Below, in pieces: positions 15,893 to 26,020 of a stretch of 64,000 nt of DNA. The position numbers and the translations under genes are program-made. The notes beneath the pieces are model-generated. The model was not told the origin of the DNA. It saw only the letters and a program-made list of their open reading frames with translations, and searched no databases. Where the stretch lies: NCBI RefSeq assembly GCF_026626745.1, contig NZ_JAPNJW010000002.1, positions 1,698,151 to 1,762,150 of the forward strand. The letters run 5' to 3'. Positions within the stretch are counted from its first letter, which is position 1, and each line of letters begins with the position of its first letter. This DNA is from Nannocystis sp. RBIL2. GTDB taxonomy: Bacteria; Myxococcota_A; Polyangia; Nannocystales; Nannocystaceae.

Positions 15893-18800
15893 GTGGCCAG
15901 CGGCGGCGGAACGGGCAGTGCATGGCAGCGGGAGGCCGATCTCCTCGCTGACGGCCGGGTGCGCCTCGAACGGCTGTGCAACAGCCGTCGCTTCCGTCAC
16001 CTCTTCCCCGGCGGGCCGAACCTCGCCCTCCTCCTCGACGCCTACCAGGACCTGCAGCGCCAGCGCCTGGTCGGGCGGATCGCCTCCGGCGACTTGCGCG
16101 GAGCGCGCCGTTACCTGCGCAAGCAATTACGGCGACGCGTGCGGGAGGAGGCCGTCGAGCGCTCCTTGCGGCTCGCCTACCGGATCCCCCTCGCCCGGCC
16201 GCGGCCGTTTCGCGCCGAGCTGCCGCCGATCGTCGTCAAGGCGCTCGAGGCCGTCGACGACGACGTCGAGCCGCGAGTCCGCGATCACGTCCTCGGGCGG
16301 GTCGACGGCGACGTCCCCGGCCCTGACGTCGATCCGCGGCTGCACCACGGCTTCGGTCAGCTGCGCGAGGCGCTGGTCTTCCACGCGCTCGCCAACCCCG
16401 ACGAGATCGGCGCCCTGCACCCTCAGGTCCTGCGCTTCGCCGCCTCGCCGCAGCCGATCCGGCGCCAGAACCCGCTGCTGCGGTTCCTCCTCGTCAAGCT
16501 GCCGATCTCGTTCGTCCTCGGCTTCCTCGGCCTCTTCAGCGTCGTCTACGTCGTCGCCTACTTCTTCGTCAACGACGCCACGCTCGGCCGAATCCTCACC
16601 GTCGTCATCGACAAGCAGATCAACGGCCGCCTCGAGCTCGGCAGCGTCCACTGGCGGCCCGACCTCATCATCGACCTCGTCACCGGCCAGCCGCACCACG
16701 CCACGGTCACCGGCATCAAGTTGTGGGCCGGCTACATGAAGCAGGACAAGCCCGAGCCGGACAGCCTGATCGCCACGTGCGACGGCCCGGTCGACGCCGG
16801 GATCATCCTGCACGAGATCATCCCGTGGAACCGCTTCCTCGTGCCGGCGGTGCTCGAGGTCCCGTGGGTCCTGCACTTCACCGACATCTGGACCGAAGCG
16901 CCGATGCGGCTCGACGTGTCCGAGATCAAGACCCGCTACGCCGACGGCACCGAGGCCTGGATCGTCGACCTCGTCGAGGCCTTCGGGCCCGGCCCCGGCC
17001 CTTACCCCGAGCTCAGCACCCGCGCGCTGAGCATCCGCATCGACCACACCGACCTCGCCGAGCTCGCGCTCGACCTCGACTTCCGCGGTCAGACCGGCTG
17101 GCAGACCCAGCTCGCGCTCGAGGACGTCGGCGCCCTCCTCGTGTTCGAGGGCCTCCACCCCAAGAAGCCGCCGCCGCTCAAGAAGCCGCTGCAGTTCGAC
17201 CTCAACGCGCTCGCCACCACCGGCGTCGCCCGGATCACCGCCCTGGGCTACGAGCTGCCGATCGAGAACCTCAAGCTCGAGCACTTCGCGTCCGGCGGCG
17301 ACGGTCCGCTGGGCGACATCCGGATCCGCGCCGAGGGCCTGATCGGCGGCTCGCACGGCCTCTTGCGCGGGTGGTTGCGCGACATCTTCACCGCCGGCAA
17401 GCGCAGCGTCGACGTCACCGCCCTGTTCACCGACGCCGGCCCGATCGGCCGCCTGATCACCCGCGTCCACGGCCTCGCCGATCCGATGATCGACGCCTTC
17501 GGCGCCCCCGCGCAGCTGGCCTTCCGCGGCCCCTTCACCGACATCCGCATCGGCCTCGCCGCCTCCGGAGTCGGCCTCAACTTCTTCACCGACCCGAGCG
17601 TCGACTGGGCGATCAAGGACGCCGCCATCGACGCCACCCTCGCCCGCGACCCCGTCCCCGACACCTGGACGCAGTACATCCCGGCCGGCGAGGAGCGGTG
17701 GATCCTCGACATCGCCCGCTTCGAAGGACATGTCCTCGGGGGCAGCCTCAGCCTGCGCGAGCACGAGGCCAGAAACCACCTCGTCCTCGGCGTCGGCCCC
17801 GAGCGGCGCATGCTGCTGGCCGCGCAGACCGAGCTGCGAGACATCGACCCCGGCGAGCTCGTGGCCGCCGGCGGCACCCGGGCCATGCTCGCCGGCACCG
17901 CCTCCGGCAAGCTCGACGTCCGCGAGTTCGCCCTCGACCTCGGCGCCCCCGCGCCGACCACCAGCGAGGAAGGCCCTGGCCCCACTGCCACCCCGGCCGA
18001 CGTCACCTTCGCGCTGGCGCCCGAGTCCCCGCCGCCCAAGAAGACCGGCAAGACCCGGCCGAAGACCCGGGGCGAGGCCGCCGAGCCGGTCGCCGACGTC
18101 CTGGCGAACGCCGCCGAGGGAGCCACGCCGACCGAGGAGAAATCGCCGCTCGACCGCATCGTGCTCGAGATCGGCGCCCTCAAGATCGAGCGGCGGCGCG
18201 GCAACGACGGCCTGCCGCGGCGGATCCGCCTCGACGGCGGCGTCGTCCTCGACCGCGACGACGGCCTCGACCTCGCCGACCTGCTCGTCACCGTCGACGG
18301 CGCCACCCTCAGCGTCGACGGCGGACTCGACGCCAAGTTCTCCACCCTCAAGCCCACCGACATCAAGCTCAAGATCAGCGACGGCAAGGCCTTCTTCGCC
18401 AGCATCGGTCAGAGCCCGTTCGTCGAGCGCCTGCAGGCCGGCCTCACCGTCTACGGGCCGATCGGGCGCCCGAGCGGCCGCAACGGCTCGCTGCAGCTGT
18501 CGGACGTCGGCCAGGGCCAGTTCGCGGTGCAGAACATCCGCGACGTCTCGCTCGGCCTGCACGACGGCGTGCTCAGCCTGAAGAGCCAGCGGGCCACCGT
18601 GCTCGGCGGCGCCGGGGCGCTCGACGTCGACGTCGGCCTGTTCGACGGCAAGGGCGTCAGCGGCGATCCGACCCTGCGCGCCAGCATCGACCTCACCGGC
18701 GTCGAGCTCGACCGCGTCGGCGGCGACAGCATCGGCGGCAAGGCCGACATCCGGCTCGACATCGGCGACGACGCCAAGCGCCCGGTCCCGCTGTCGAAGT

Positions 18801-21799
18801 TCCAGGCCCGCGGCGCAGTCTCGGTGCCCGAGCTCAAGGTCGCCCACGGCCAGCTGCGCGACACCGAGGCCCGCTTCAGCCTCACCCGCGACGGCATCAG
18901 CATCGACGAGTTCGTCGCCCGCCAGCACCGCCGCCCCAGCCCCTCGGCCGCGCCCGACCTCAGCGTCCCGGTCGGCGACGTCAGCGGCAAGGGCTCGGTC
19001 AGCTTCGACAGCGACCCGCAGCTCGACCTGCAGATCTCCGGCCGTCGCCTGCCGATCAGCACCTTCGCCGCGATCGCCGGCCTCACCGACCTGCCCGCCG
19101 GCGCCCAGATCGATCGCGGCACCGACCTCAAGATCACCGGCACCCTGGCGCGCCCGAGCGTGCACGGCACCGTCGAGCTGACCGCCATCAACGCCGTCGG
19201 CATCCCGCTCGGCTCCGGCGAGCTGCAGCTCGACAGCATCGACCGCCCCGCCGGCGACGGCCTGGCCGCGCGGCGCGAGATCGTCGTCAAGGGCCGCTTC
19301 GGCGACGACGGCGGCCGCAGGCGCCGCGCCCCCTACGAGTGGGACGTCGACGCGGTCATCGCCATCGGCGAGAAGCCGCGCGGCAGCAAGAGCCCCTCGT
19401 ACGCCGCCGACCTCGCGGTCCACTTCGCCAACCTCCCGCTGCGCAACCTGCTCGGCGCCGCCGGCATCGAGCCGGGCGAGGGCCTGCACGGCCAGGCCGA
19501 GGGCCTCACGGTCAGCGCGCGAACCTGTCCTCCGGGACAGCCGATGATCACCTCCTGCCTGTGGCGCGACGGCCAGGGCGACCGCGACCTCAAGATCCTC
19601 GTCGAGCTCGATCGCCTGTGGGCCGCCGGCCGCCCGCCGAACTCGGGCGTCGCCGCCGGCAGCAACTTGCCCGGCGACCCGTGCCGCGAGTCCGACTCGC
19701 TGTGCACCGCCAACCGCCTGGTCGCCACCTTGCAGGGCACGCGCCTCAGCCTGCGCGACGGCTGGGAGCTGCGCTCGGGCGGCAGCGCCAGCGGCAAGAC
19801 CCTCTCGGTGTCCGGCGACGTCGAGCTGTCGGCCTCCCCCGAGGCCAAGGCCAAGGACACCACGCGCGACTGCAGCGAGCCGCCGAACGCCGCGCGCACG
19901 CCCCCGCCGACCGGCGCCAGCGCGCGCGTCGCCGGCGAGCTCGACCTCGCCGGCCTGCACGCCTTCGTCGCCGGCACCGCGGTGTCCGGCATCGCCGGCA
20001 AGATCGGCCTCGACGTCAAGCTCGACGGCCACGTCTCCGACCCGATCATCACCGGCAGCTTCAGCGTGCCCGATCCGCGTCAGCCCGTCACCGCCAAGGC
20101 CGCGGGCACCACCTTCGCCGTGCCCAAGCTGTCGCTGCAGTGGGCCCAGGACGCCCTCCTCGCATCCGGCGAGCTGTCGGTGCGCGGCCAGACCGTCCAG
20201 TTCGGCGACCTCAACGGCCACCGCACTTTCTACGTCCTCGGAGGCGAGTGCGGCGGCAGCTTCTCCGCCGCCGCGCGCGGCCGCCTCGACGGCCGGCTGT
20301 TCCGCGAGTTCCTGCCGAGCACCTTCTCCGCCAGCTCGGGCGGCCTGCAGATCGCCGACGCCCACGTCGCCGGCCGCATGGGCGACAGCCTCGACCTCAA
20401 GACGGTGCGCGCCCGCGTCACGCCGGCGCCCGGCGGCCTGATGGTCGAGCTCGACGGCCTCGGCATCGAGGCGATCGACGTCGACCAGGGCGTCATCGAG
20501 ATCCAGCGCTGCAGCGAGGCCGATCCGTGCCCGGCCAACAAGGACGGCTTCGGCGTGTTCGTCGGCGGGCGCACCGCGGCGATCGACGACCTCGCCGCGC
20601 CCGAGGGCCACCTGCGGGCCCGCGTCGGCGACCGCGGCTCGCTCGCGCTGTGGGGCAACGTCGTGCTCGCGCCCGACTTCTCGCGCCTCGAGAGCAGCAG
20701 CCTGCGCGTCGACGTCGACGACGTGCAGTACAAGATGTTCGACAACTCGGGCCGGCCGCAGCTCTACGCCGCGATCTCGGGCAAGGGCATCGTCCTCGAG
20801 GGGCGCGACGTCCAGACCCTGCGCGGCGACGTGCAGGTCGCTCGAGGCCGCTGGGTGCGCGACGCGCAGCAGGGCGTCAAGGTGCTATCCTTCGCCGATC
20901 CGACCTCCGCGCCGTCCGCTCCGCCGCCCGAGATCTTGCGCGACATGAACCTCGACCTCCGGCTCCGCACGACCACGCCCTTCCGGGTCGACAACAACAT
21001 CATGAAGGGCGTCGAGGGCTCCGTCTCGCTGGCGATCGGCGGCACGATCGCCGACCTCGAGATGTCGGGCCGCGTCGACGTCACCGCCGGCGTGCTCGAC
21101 GTCGCGATCCTCAACGGCGCCTACGACATCACCTACGGCCGCGTCCTGCTCGAGAACAACCTGTCGTCGAGCAAGGTCGACGTCCGCGCCCAGCGGCAAG
21201 AGCCGGTCTACATCGACAACCAGCCGCGGCAGATGTCGCTGATCCTCGGCGGCACCCTCGACGCCATCACCTTCCGCTGCAGCGTCCTCGGCGACACGCG
21301 CGCGCGCAGCCGGACCCAGCGCGAGTGCGTCGACTACGCCATCCTCGGCAGCGGCAACCGCGAGGTCGCCGACGCCAACGTGCGCCGCTACGGCTCCGGC
21401 GGCCTGCTCGGGCGCCCGCTCGGCCTGGTCGGCAACCTCACCGAGATCAACCTCAACCGCTACGTCGAGAAGTCGGTCCCGCGGCTCGCCCCTTACCTGC
21501 CGCAGGTCGGCGCCCAGCTCGGCCAGCTCGGCGTCGAGGTCAACGCCGAGACCCCGCGGCCATGGTTCCGCACCGACTGGGGCAACCTGACCATCGGCGC
21601 CGGCTACACCCGCGGCTACCCCGGCCTGCTCCTGCGCAACAGCTACGACTGGCGCGTCCGCTTCCGCCTGCTCGACTCCGCCGTCCTCGAGTTCCGCGAC
21701 AACCGCCGCTCTTACTTCAACGAGCGCATCATCTTCGACCCTCTCCGCCAGCGTTCGCTCGAGCTGCGCCTTGAATACCAGCTTCCCAGCCTGCGCTGA
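15893..21799 (+). CDS. tamB: TamB-like outer-membrane biogenesis protein (AsmA/DUF490)
   Basis: A 1968-residue protein from a GTG start. Residues 1-197 form a hydrophilic, presumably cytoplasmic extension; one transmembrane helix follows (about 198-226, LLVKLPISFVLGFLGLFSVV); the remaining ~1700 residues are repetitive beta-strands expected to form a long periplasmic groove. The C-terminal TamB/DUF490 signature is visible (RVLLENNLSSSKVDVRAQRQ and SLILGGTLDAITFRC). TamB bridges the inner membrane and the Omp85 protein and moves lipids or assembles outer-membrane proteins. It is longer than E. coli TamB (~1260). The Omp85 partner gene overlaps its end by 29 bp. Two dispersed repeats lie within it (17726-17745, 19523-19540). 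Confidence 0.92.
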   Translation: MASGGGTGSAWQREADLLADGRVRLERLCNSRRFRHLFPGGPNLALLLDAYQDLQRQRLVGRIASGDLRGARRYLRKQLRRRVREEAVERSLRLAYRIPLARPRPFRAELPPIVVKALEAVDDDVEPRVRDHVLGRVDGDVPGPDVDPRLHHGFGQLREALVFHALANPDEIGALHPQVLRFAASPQPIRRQNPLLRFLLVKLPISFVLGFLGLFSVVYVVAYFFVNDATLGRILTVVIDKQINGRLELGSVHWRPDLIIDLVTGQPHHATVTGIKLWAGYMKQDKPEPDSLIATCDGPVDAGIILHEIIPWNRFLVPAVLEVPWVLHFTDIWTEAPMRLDVSEIKTRYADGTEAWIVDLVEAFGPGPGPYPELSTRALSIRIDHTDLAELALDLDFRGQTGWQTQLALEDVGALLVFEGLHPKKPPPLKKPLQFDLNALATTGVARITALGYELPIENLKLEHFASGGDGPLGDIRIRAEGLIGGSHGLLRGWLRDIFTAGKRSVDVTALFTDAGPIGRLITRVHGLADPMIDAFGAPAQLAFRGPFTDIRIGLAASGVGLNFFTDPSVDWAIKDAAIDATLARDPVPDTWTQYIPAGEERWILDIARFEGHVLGGSLSLREHEARNHLVLGVGPERRMLLAAQTELRDIDPGELVAAGGTRAMLAGTASGKLDVREFALDLGAPAPTTSEEGPGPTATPADVTFALAPESPPPKKTGKTRPKTRGEAAEPVADVLANAAEGATPTEEKSPLDRIVLEIGALKIERRRGNDGLPRRIRLDGGVVLDRDDGLDLADLLVTVDGATLSVDGGLDAKFSTLKPTDIKLKISDGKAFFASIGQSPFVERLQAGLTVYGPIGRPSGRNGSLQLSDVGQGQFAVQNIRDVSLGLHDGVLSLKSQRATVLGGAGALDVDVGLFDGKGVSGDPTLRASIDLTGVELDRVGGDSIGGKADIRLDIGDDAKRPVPLSKFQARGAVSVPELKVAHGQLRDTEARFSLTRDGISIDEFVARQHRRPSPSAAPDLSVPVGDVSGKGSVSFDSDPQLDLQISGRRLPISTFAAIAGLTDLPAGAQIDRGTDLKITGTLARPSVHGTVELTAINAVGIPLGSGELQLDSIDRPAGDGLAARREIVVKGRFGDDGGRRRRAPYEWDVDAVIAIGEKPRGSKSPSYAADLAVHFANLPLRNLLGAAGIEPGEGLHGQAEGLTVSARTCPPGQPMITSCLWRDGQGDRDLKILVELDRLWAAGRPPNSGVAAGSNLPGDPCRESDSLCTANRLVATLQGTRLSLRDGWELRSGGSASGKTLSVSGDVELSASPEAKAKDTTRDCSEPPNAARTPPPTGASARVAGELDLAGLHAFVAGTAVSGIAGKIGLDVKLDGHVSDPIITGSFSVPDPRQPVTAKAAGTTFAVPKLSLQWAQDALLASGELSVRGQTVQFGDLNGHRTFYVLGGECGGSFSAAARGRLDGRLFREFLPSTFSASSGGLQIADAHVAGRMGDSLDLKTVRARVTPAPGGLMVELDGLGIEAIDVDQGVIEIQRCSEADPCPANKDGFGVFVGGRTAAIDDLAAPEGHLRARVGDRGSLALWGNVVLAPDFSRLESSSLRVDVDDVQYKMFDNSGRPQLYAAISGKGIVLEGRDVQTLRGDVQVARGRWVRDAQQGVKVLSFADPTSAPSAPPPEILRDMNLDLRLRTTTPFRVDNNIMKGVEGSVSLAIGGTIADLEMSGRVDVTAGVLDVAILNGAYDITYGRVLLENNLSSSKVDVRAQRQEPVYIDNQPRQMSLILGGTLDAITFRCSVLGDTRARSRTQRECVDYAILGSGNREVADANVRRYGSGGLLGRPLGLVGNLTEINLNRYVEKSVPRLAPYLPQVGAQLGQLGVEVNAETPRPWFRTDWGNLTIGAGYTRGYPGLLLRNSYDWRVRFRLLDSAVLEFRDNRRSYFNERIIFDPLRQRSLELRLEYQLPSLR
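17726..17745. repeat. Dispersed palindromic repeat inside tamB-like gene
   Basis: GGACATGTCC followed by TCGG and GGGCAG; read as EGHVLGGS. Member of the ACATGTCC-N4-GG family. Confidence 0.65.
19523..19540. repeat. Dispersed palindromic repeat inside tamB-like gene
   Basis: ACCTGTCC-TCCG-GGACAG; read as RTCPPGQP, the same CPxGQ peptide the element gives in other genes. Confidence 0.7.
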
Positions 21800-24700
21800 T
21801 CCCCGCCTCGCCCGGCGCCGCACCCTGACGCGACTGCTCGCCGTCGTCGCGCTCGCGTGGGTCAGCACCGCGCCGGCGTGGGCCGCTCCTCCGCCGGGCC
21901 CGCCGCCCGGCTCGCAGGCGCCGATCACCACGACGCCCGCTCCGACGAGCGAAAACAAAGAGACAGGCACCAAAGGACCTTCCCCAAAGGACAGTACCCA
22001 AGCGCCAGGTCCCGAAGGACCTGCCCCCAAGGACATCCAGACACCCGCCGGCAAGCCCGCCGATCCGACCAACAAGCCGCCGGCCAAGCCCGACCAGCCG
22101 GCCCCGCCGCCCGCGCCCGCCGGCATCGACGACGTGCCCGACCAGACCGAGCCGCCCGCCGAGCCCCCGCCGGGCGAGGGCAGCGAGCTGGCCGCGCCGA
22201 CCACCACCGACGAGGCCCCCGAGATCCCGACCCCGAGCGTCGTCACCAGCGGCCCGACCTGCGCCCGCGTCGACGCCGGCGCCGACCCGTTCGGCCTCAT
22301 CGACCGCGCGCTCGACAGCCTGCGCGACCGCGGCGGCTTCGAGGTCGGCGCGCGCGAGCGCGGCACCACCCTGCGCGGCACCGCCTGCGTCGTCAGCCTC
22401 AGCGGCAAGGACTTCGCCCTCCTCTACTACCAGCTCGACCTCACCGCCGAGGAGGGCGGCTACGTCATCGCCCTCGAGCCCAAGGGCGCCGGCGAGGTCG
22501 AGCTCAGCGTCCGCCCCGTGCTCGAGGGCGAGGACCCCGGCGTCGTGTTCGCCCGCATCGAGCGCGCCCGCGTCGTCGGCGACAAGTTCCTGCCCGGCGA
22601 CGACGGCGTCCGCCTGCGCAAGATCCTCGACCTCGGCACCGGCTATTTGATCCCCGCCGCCATCTCCGCCCAGCTGCAGCAGCTCGGCTACCGCGCCCAG
22701 TTCGAGCCGGCCGGCGCCAACGAATTGACGATCCGCGTCGAGCCGGGCCAGAGCATCCGCCGCGTGCGAATCCGCGGCCACCTGCCGCTGTCGAAGACCG
22801 AGGTCCAGCGCGAGCTCAGCATCAACTCGCGGCCCGGCTCGCTGTCTCGCGGCGTGTGCGTCTCGCCCCGCAAGCTGCGCAAGGAGCGGCCGCAGGTGTG
22901 CGAGCCCGGCGACGCCGCCTGCACCAAGTGGGAGGCCGACGAGGTCGATCGCCTCAAGCGCTACCTCTACGACAAGGGCTACCTGCGCGGCAGCGCCTCG
23001 CTCGGCCTCACCTGCGGGCGCGCCAGCGACGAGGTCGACCTGTGGGTGTTCCTCGAGAAGGGCCCCGCGTACCGCGTCCCGATGCGCCAGGTGAAGGTCG
23101 TCGGCAAGGTCTCCGAGGACGACAAGGGGTGGATCCGGCGCGCCTTCTGGCCGCGCGTCAAGGCCACGCCGTTCCCCGCCCGCATCACTCGCGAGCGCGT
23201 CGAGGAGAGCCGTGAGCGCGTCGAGCGACAGTTCGCCGAGCCGCGCGACGCCATCATCCGCCGCACCGCCACCTCGCGGCTCGCCCTGCCCTACCCGCAG
23301 GTCCGCGTCGAGACCAGCTACGACGACCTCAAGCCCGAGGACATCCCGAAGACCGGCAAGCTGCCGCTGACCGTCAACGTCGACCTCGGCCCGGGCGTCA
23401 AGACCGCCTTCATCGGCCGCCGCAGCTACTCCGAGCAGCGCCTGCGCAACGAGCTGCAGCTGTTCTCCCGCCGCGAGGCCCCGAGCGAGCAGACGGCCCA
23501 GCGCGAGGCCGCCAACCTGCGCTCCTTCTACCAGAGCAAGGGCTTCCTCCTCGCCGAGGTCGACGGCCGCTACGACGACTACGGCAACGCCCCCGGCGCC
23601 CTCACCTTCCAGATCAAGGAGGGCCCGGTGGTGCGCATGAAGAAGCTCGACCTCGTGGTCGGCCGCGGCGTCCCACGCGGCGTGCGCGAGCGGCTCGAGC
23701 GCGACTTCGCCGACGAGCGCGTGCTGCGGGCTCCGGGCACCTTCACCGAGGCCGCGGTCGTCGACCACCTCTCGGCCCTCCTCGCCAAGTTCGCCGACGC
23801 CGGCTACCTGTGCGCCCAGGCCGGCGTGCGCGTCGCCTTCTGGCCCGACGGCCTCGACAAGAAGGGCGAGTACGCCGACGTCGACGTCGAGACCATCCTA
23901 CGCCGCGACTCCTTCGCCGCCTGGGCCGCCCGCGACCTCGACCCGAAGGGCCTCGCCGCCCTGCGCAAGCAGTCGCGGGCCGAGCTCTACGTGCGCGTCA
24001 CCGTCGAGCCGGGCCCGCGCGTGTTCACCTCGCGCAAGCCCGAGGTCATCCGCTACCTCGACGGCCCGGTCCCCGGCGACCGCGAGATCGAGGGCCAGCC
24101 GCACCACGAGCGCGGCGAGTGGGGCGCGACCCGCATGCTCCGCGGCACCGCCCTGCGTCACAAGGGCGACGACCGCCCCGGCGGCATCCCGCTCGCGACC
24201 TCGCTCGATCGCGACGTCGAACAGGGCATCGTCGACAACTACCGCAACGACGGCTTCCCGGTCGCCGACGCCGAGCTGCGCTGGCTCTACACCGACCCGC
24301 GCACCAAAGAGGTCAAACCTGTCCCGAACGCCAGGCGCCTCGTCGACCCCGAGGTCGGCCTGTGCCAGGCCTACGCCAGCGGCAGCGCGGTCGAGGTCGA
24401 GAGCGAGATCAGCGTCTACGAGGGCCGCCCCGGCGTGTTCGGCGACACCGTCATCCGCGGCAACTTCAAGACCCGCAGCTGGATCTTGCGGCGGCAGTTC
24501 GCCCACAAGCCGGGCGGCGTGTACTCGCGGGCCAAGGCCGACGAGTCGCGGGCCAACGTCGACGGCCTCGACGTCGCCGAGAGCACCGAGCTCACCGCCT
24601 ACCCGACCGGCTGCGACCTCGACGACGCCCCGGGCGAGCGCTGCACCGTCCACCAGGTGCTCGAGATGCGCGAGTCGAAGGACGTCTCGGTCAAGCTGCA

Positions 24701-25877
24701 GGGCGGCGTCGGCCTGGCCACGCTCGACCCGTTCTACGTGTTCCTCCACCCGATCTTCCCCAACCTGTTCGGCACCGCGTGGGACCTCGACGTCCTCGGC
24801 CACTACGGCTTCAACACCAGCCAGTTCTCGAGCAACGTCCCCTTCCTCGGCGACTGCGCCGGCCAGCCCTGCTACGAGCGCAGCGTCCGCGGCCGCCTGG
24901 CCCGCCCGCGGATCTTCGCCACCCCGCTGACGCTCGAGATCAACGGCCAGTACCAGCGGCGCGTCACCCCGGCGCGCGGCCCGATCGAGCTCGCCGTCGG
25001 CAACATCACCCTCAGCTACAGCCGCAGCCGCGCGCTCCAGCTCTACGTCGGCTACCTGATCCAGAAGAGCAACATCTCGCAGGACGTCGCCAAGCCGGCC
25101 TTCACCCCGGAGACCGAGCTCGGCCTGCCCTCGGTCGTCAACCGCCGCGACGCCATCGTCTCCGACCGCACCGGCGCGCTCACGGCCGGCTTCACCTACA
25201 ACAACACCGAGAACCCCTCGAACCCGGAGAAGGGCATCATCGTCCAGGGCGACCTGCGCTTCGCCTCGCCCTACTTCGGCGGCCAGGACTGGTTCATCCG
25301 CACCGACCTCGCCTTCCAGCACTTCATCCCGATCCCGCGCACCGGCAACCGCCTCAACTTCCGCTACGCCCTGCGCTACGGCCACGCCATCCCGCTGCCC
25401 AGCCTGCCGGGCGGCTCGGGCGCGGCGGGCGTGCCGGAGATCTGGCGCTACTGGGGCGGCGGCACGGCCGACCTCGGTCTGCGCGGCATCTTCCCCGAGA
25501 CGATGCTCGTCGACATCGAGGAGATCGACACCGGCGACGGCTTCAAGCGCCTGCACTACACCGCCCAGGGCGGCCACATCCGCGCCCTCGCCAGCATCGC
25601 CCTCCAGGTCACCTCGCTCAACGACTTCCTCGGCGGCAAGATCCACCACTCGCTGTTCTTCGACCTCGGGATCCTGACCCAGCGCTGGTCGCAGGTGCAG
25701 TTCGCCCGCGACTTCCGCCGCAGCGTCGGCATCAACTTCATCAAGTGGGACATCAAGCTGGTCACCCTCGCCCTCGGCTACGCGATCCTGCTGCCCAACT
25801 CGATCGCCCCCGGCAACGTCAAGCCGATCGACGACCGCAACGGCCGCTTCATCTTCGACGTCGGCATCACCTTCTGA
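21771..25877 (+). CDS. Omp85-family outer-membrane assembly protein (TamA/BamA-like)
   Basis: The 1368-residue product must start with TTG at 21771, overlapping tamB by 29 bp, because no in-frame ATG or GTG precedes the signal peptide (TLTRLLAVVALAWVSTAPAWA, cleavage near residue 38). A Pro-rich linker (39-150) is followed by several POTRA-like domains (for example SYSEQRLRNELQLFSRREAP and LRSFYQSKGFLLAEVDG) and a C-terminal beta-barrel from about residue 940 to the terminal Phe (DVGITF), the usual outer-membrane signature. It is far longer than TamA or BamA. Together with the TamB-like protein it should build an envelope-spanning assembly. Repeat-family sequences at 21970-22050 code KGPSPKDSTQ and PEGPAPKD in the linker. 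Confidence 0.9.
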   Translation: MNTSFPACADPRLARRRTLTRLLAVVALAWVSTAPAWAAPPPGPPPGSQAPITTTPAPTSENKETGTKGPSPKDSTQAPGPEGPAPKDIQTPAGKPADPTNKPPAKPDQPAPPPAPAGIDDVPDQTEPPAEPPPGEGSELAAPTTTDEAPEIPTPSVVTSGPTCARVDAGADPFGLIDRALDSLRDRGGFEVGARERGTTLRGTACVVSLSGKDFALLYYQLDLTAEEGGYVIALEPKGAGEVELSVRPVLEGEDPGVVFARIERARVVGDKFLPGDDGVRLRKILDLGTGYLIPAAISAQLQQLGYRAQFEPAGANELTIRVEPGQSIRRVRIRGHLPLSKTEVQRELSINSRPGSLSRGVCVSPRKLRKERPQVCEPGDAACTKWEADEVDRLKRYLYDKGYLRGSASLGLTCGRASDEVDLWVFLEKGPAYRVPMRQVKVVGKVSEDDKGWIRRAFWPRVKATPFPARITRERVEESRERVERQFAEPRDAIIRRTATSRLALPYPQVRVETSYDDLKPEDIPKTGKLPLTVNVDLGPGVKTAFIGRRSYSEQRLRNELQLFSRREAPSEQTAQREAANLRSFYQSKGFLLAEVDGRYDDYGNAPGALTFQIKEGPVVRMKKLDLVVGRGVPRGVRERLERDFADERVLRAPGTFTEAAVVDHLSALLAKFADAGYLCAQAGVRVAFWPDGLDKKGEYADVDVETILRRDSFAAWAARDLDPKGLAALRKQSRAELYVRVTVEPGPRVFTSRKPEVIRYLDGPVPGDREIEGQPHHERGEWGATRMLRGTALRHKGDDRPGGIPLATSLDRDVEQGIVDNYRNDGFPVADAELRWLYTDPRTKEVKPVPNARRLVDPEVGLCQAYASGSAVEVESEISVYEGRPGVFGDTVIRGNFKTRSWILRRQFAHKPGGVYSRAKADESRANVDGLDVAESTELTAYPTGCDLDDAPGERCTVHQVLEMRESKDVSVKLQGGVGLATLDPFYVFLHPIFPNLFGTAWDLDVLGHYGFNTSQFSSNVPFLGDCAGQPCYERSVRGRLARPRIFATPLTLEINGQYQRRVTPARGPIELAVGNITLSYSRSRALQLYVGYLIQKSNISQDVAKPAFTPETELGLPSVVNRRDAIVSDRTGALTAGFTYNNTENPSNPEKGIIVQGDLRFASPYFGGQDWFIRTDLAFQHFIPIPRTGNRLNFRYALRYGHAIPLPSLPGGSGAAGVPEIWRYWGGGTADLGLRGIFPETMLVDIEEIDTGDGFKRLHYTAQGGHIRALASIALQVTSLNDFLGGKIHHSLFFDLGILTQRWSQVQFARDFRRSVGINFIKWDIKLVTLALGYAILLPNSIAPGNVKPIDDRNGRFIFDVGITF

Positions 25878-25885
25878 CCGCTGCG

Positions 25886-25999
25886 ACATGTCCTTCGGGA
25901 CATATCGCACCGCGCGATCACATGCCCTGAAGGACATCCACGTAAACTGTCCCCCGGGACATCTTGCACGACCTCTCACACATGTCCCCCGGGACACCT
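25886..25999. repeat. Four palindromic repeats between the Omp85 gene and the DUF1684 gene
   Basis: Hairpins at 25886-25905 (loop TTCG), 25920-25939 (loop TGAA), 25945-25964 (loop CCCG) and 25980-25999 (loop CCCG), each ACATGTCC-N4-GGACAT-like. They start 9 bp after the Omp85 stop and end 21 bp before the next start, so they may act as terminators or RNA stabilisers. Confidence 0.9.
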
Positions 26000-26020
26000 G
26001 CTCGCCACCCCGCCCGACCC

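Noticed and set aside
16127..20611. A 1494-codon open frame on the minus strand across the TamB-like gene
   Set aside because: It is an antisense shadow caused by high GC and third-position bias; its product is low-complexity (Ala/Glu/Val/Asp/Gly) with no domain, while the plus strand has clear TamB motifs.
23898..25997. A 699-codon minus-strand frame across the Omp85 gene, and similar long frames elsewhere (for example 13154-14935)
   Set aside because: Same reason: antisense to well-supported genes and without recognisable motifs.
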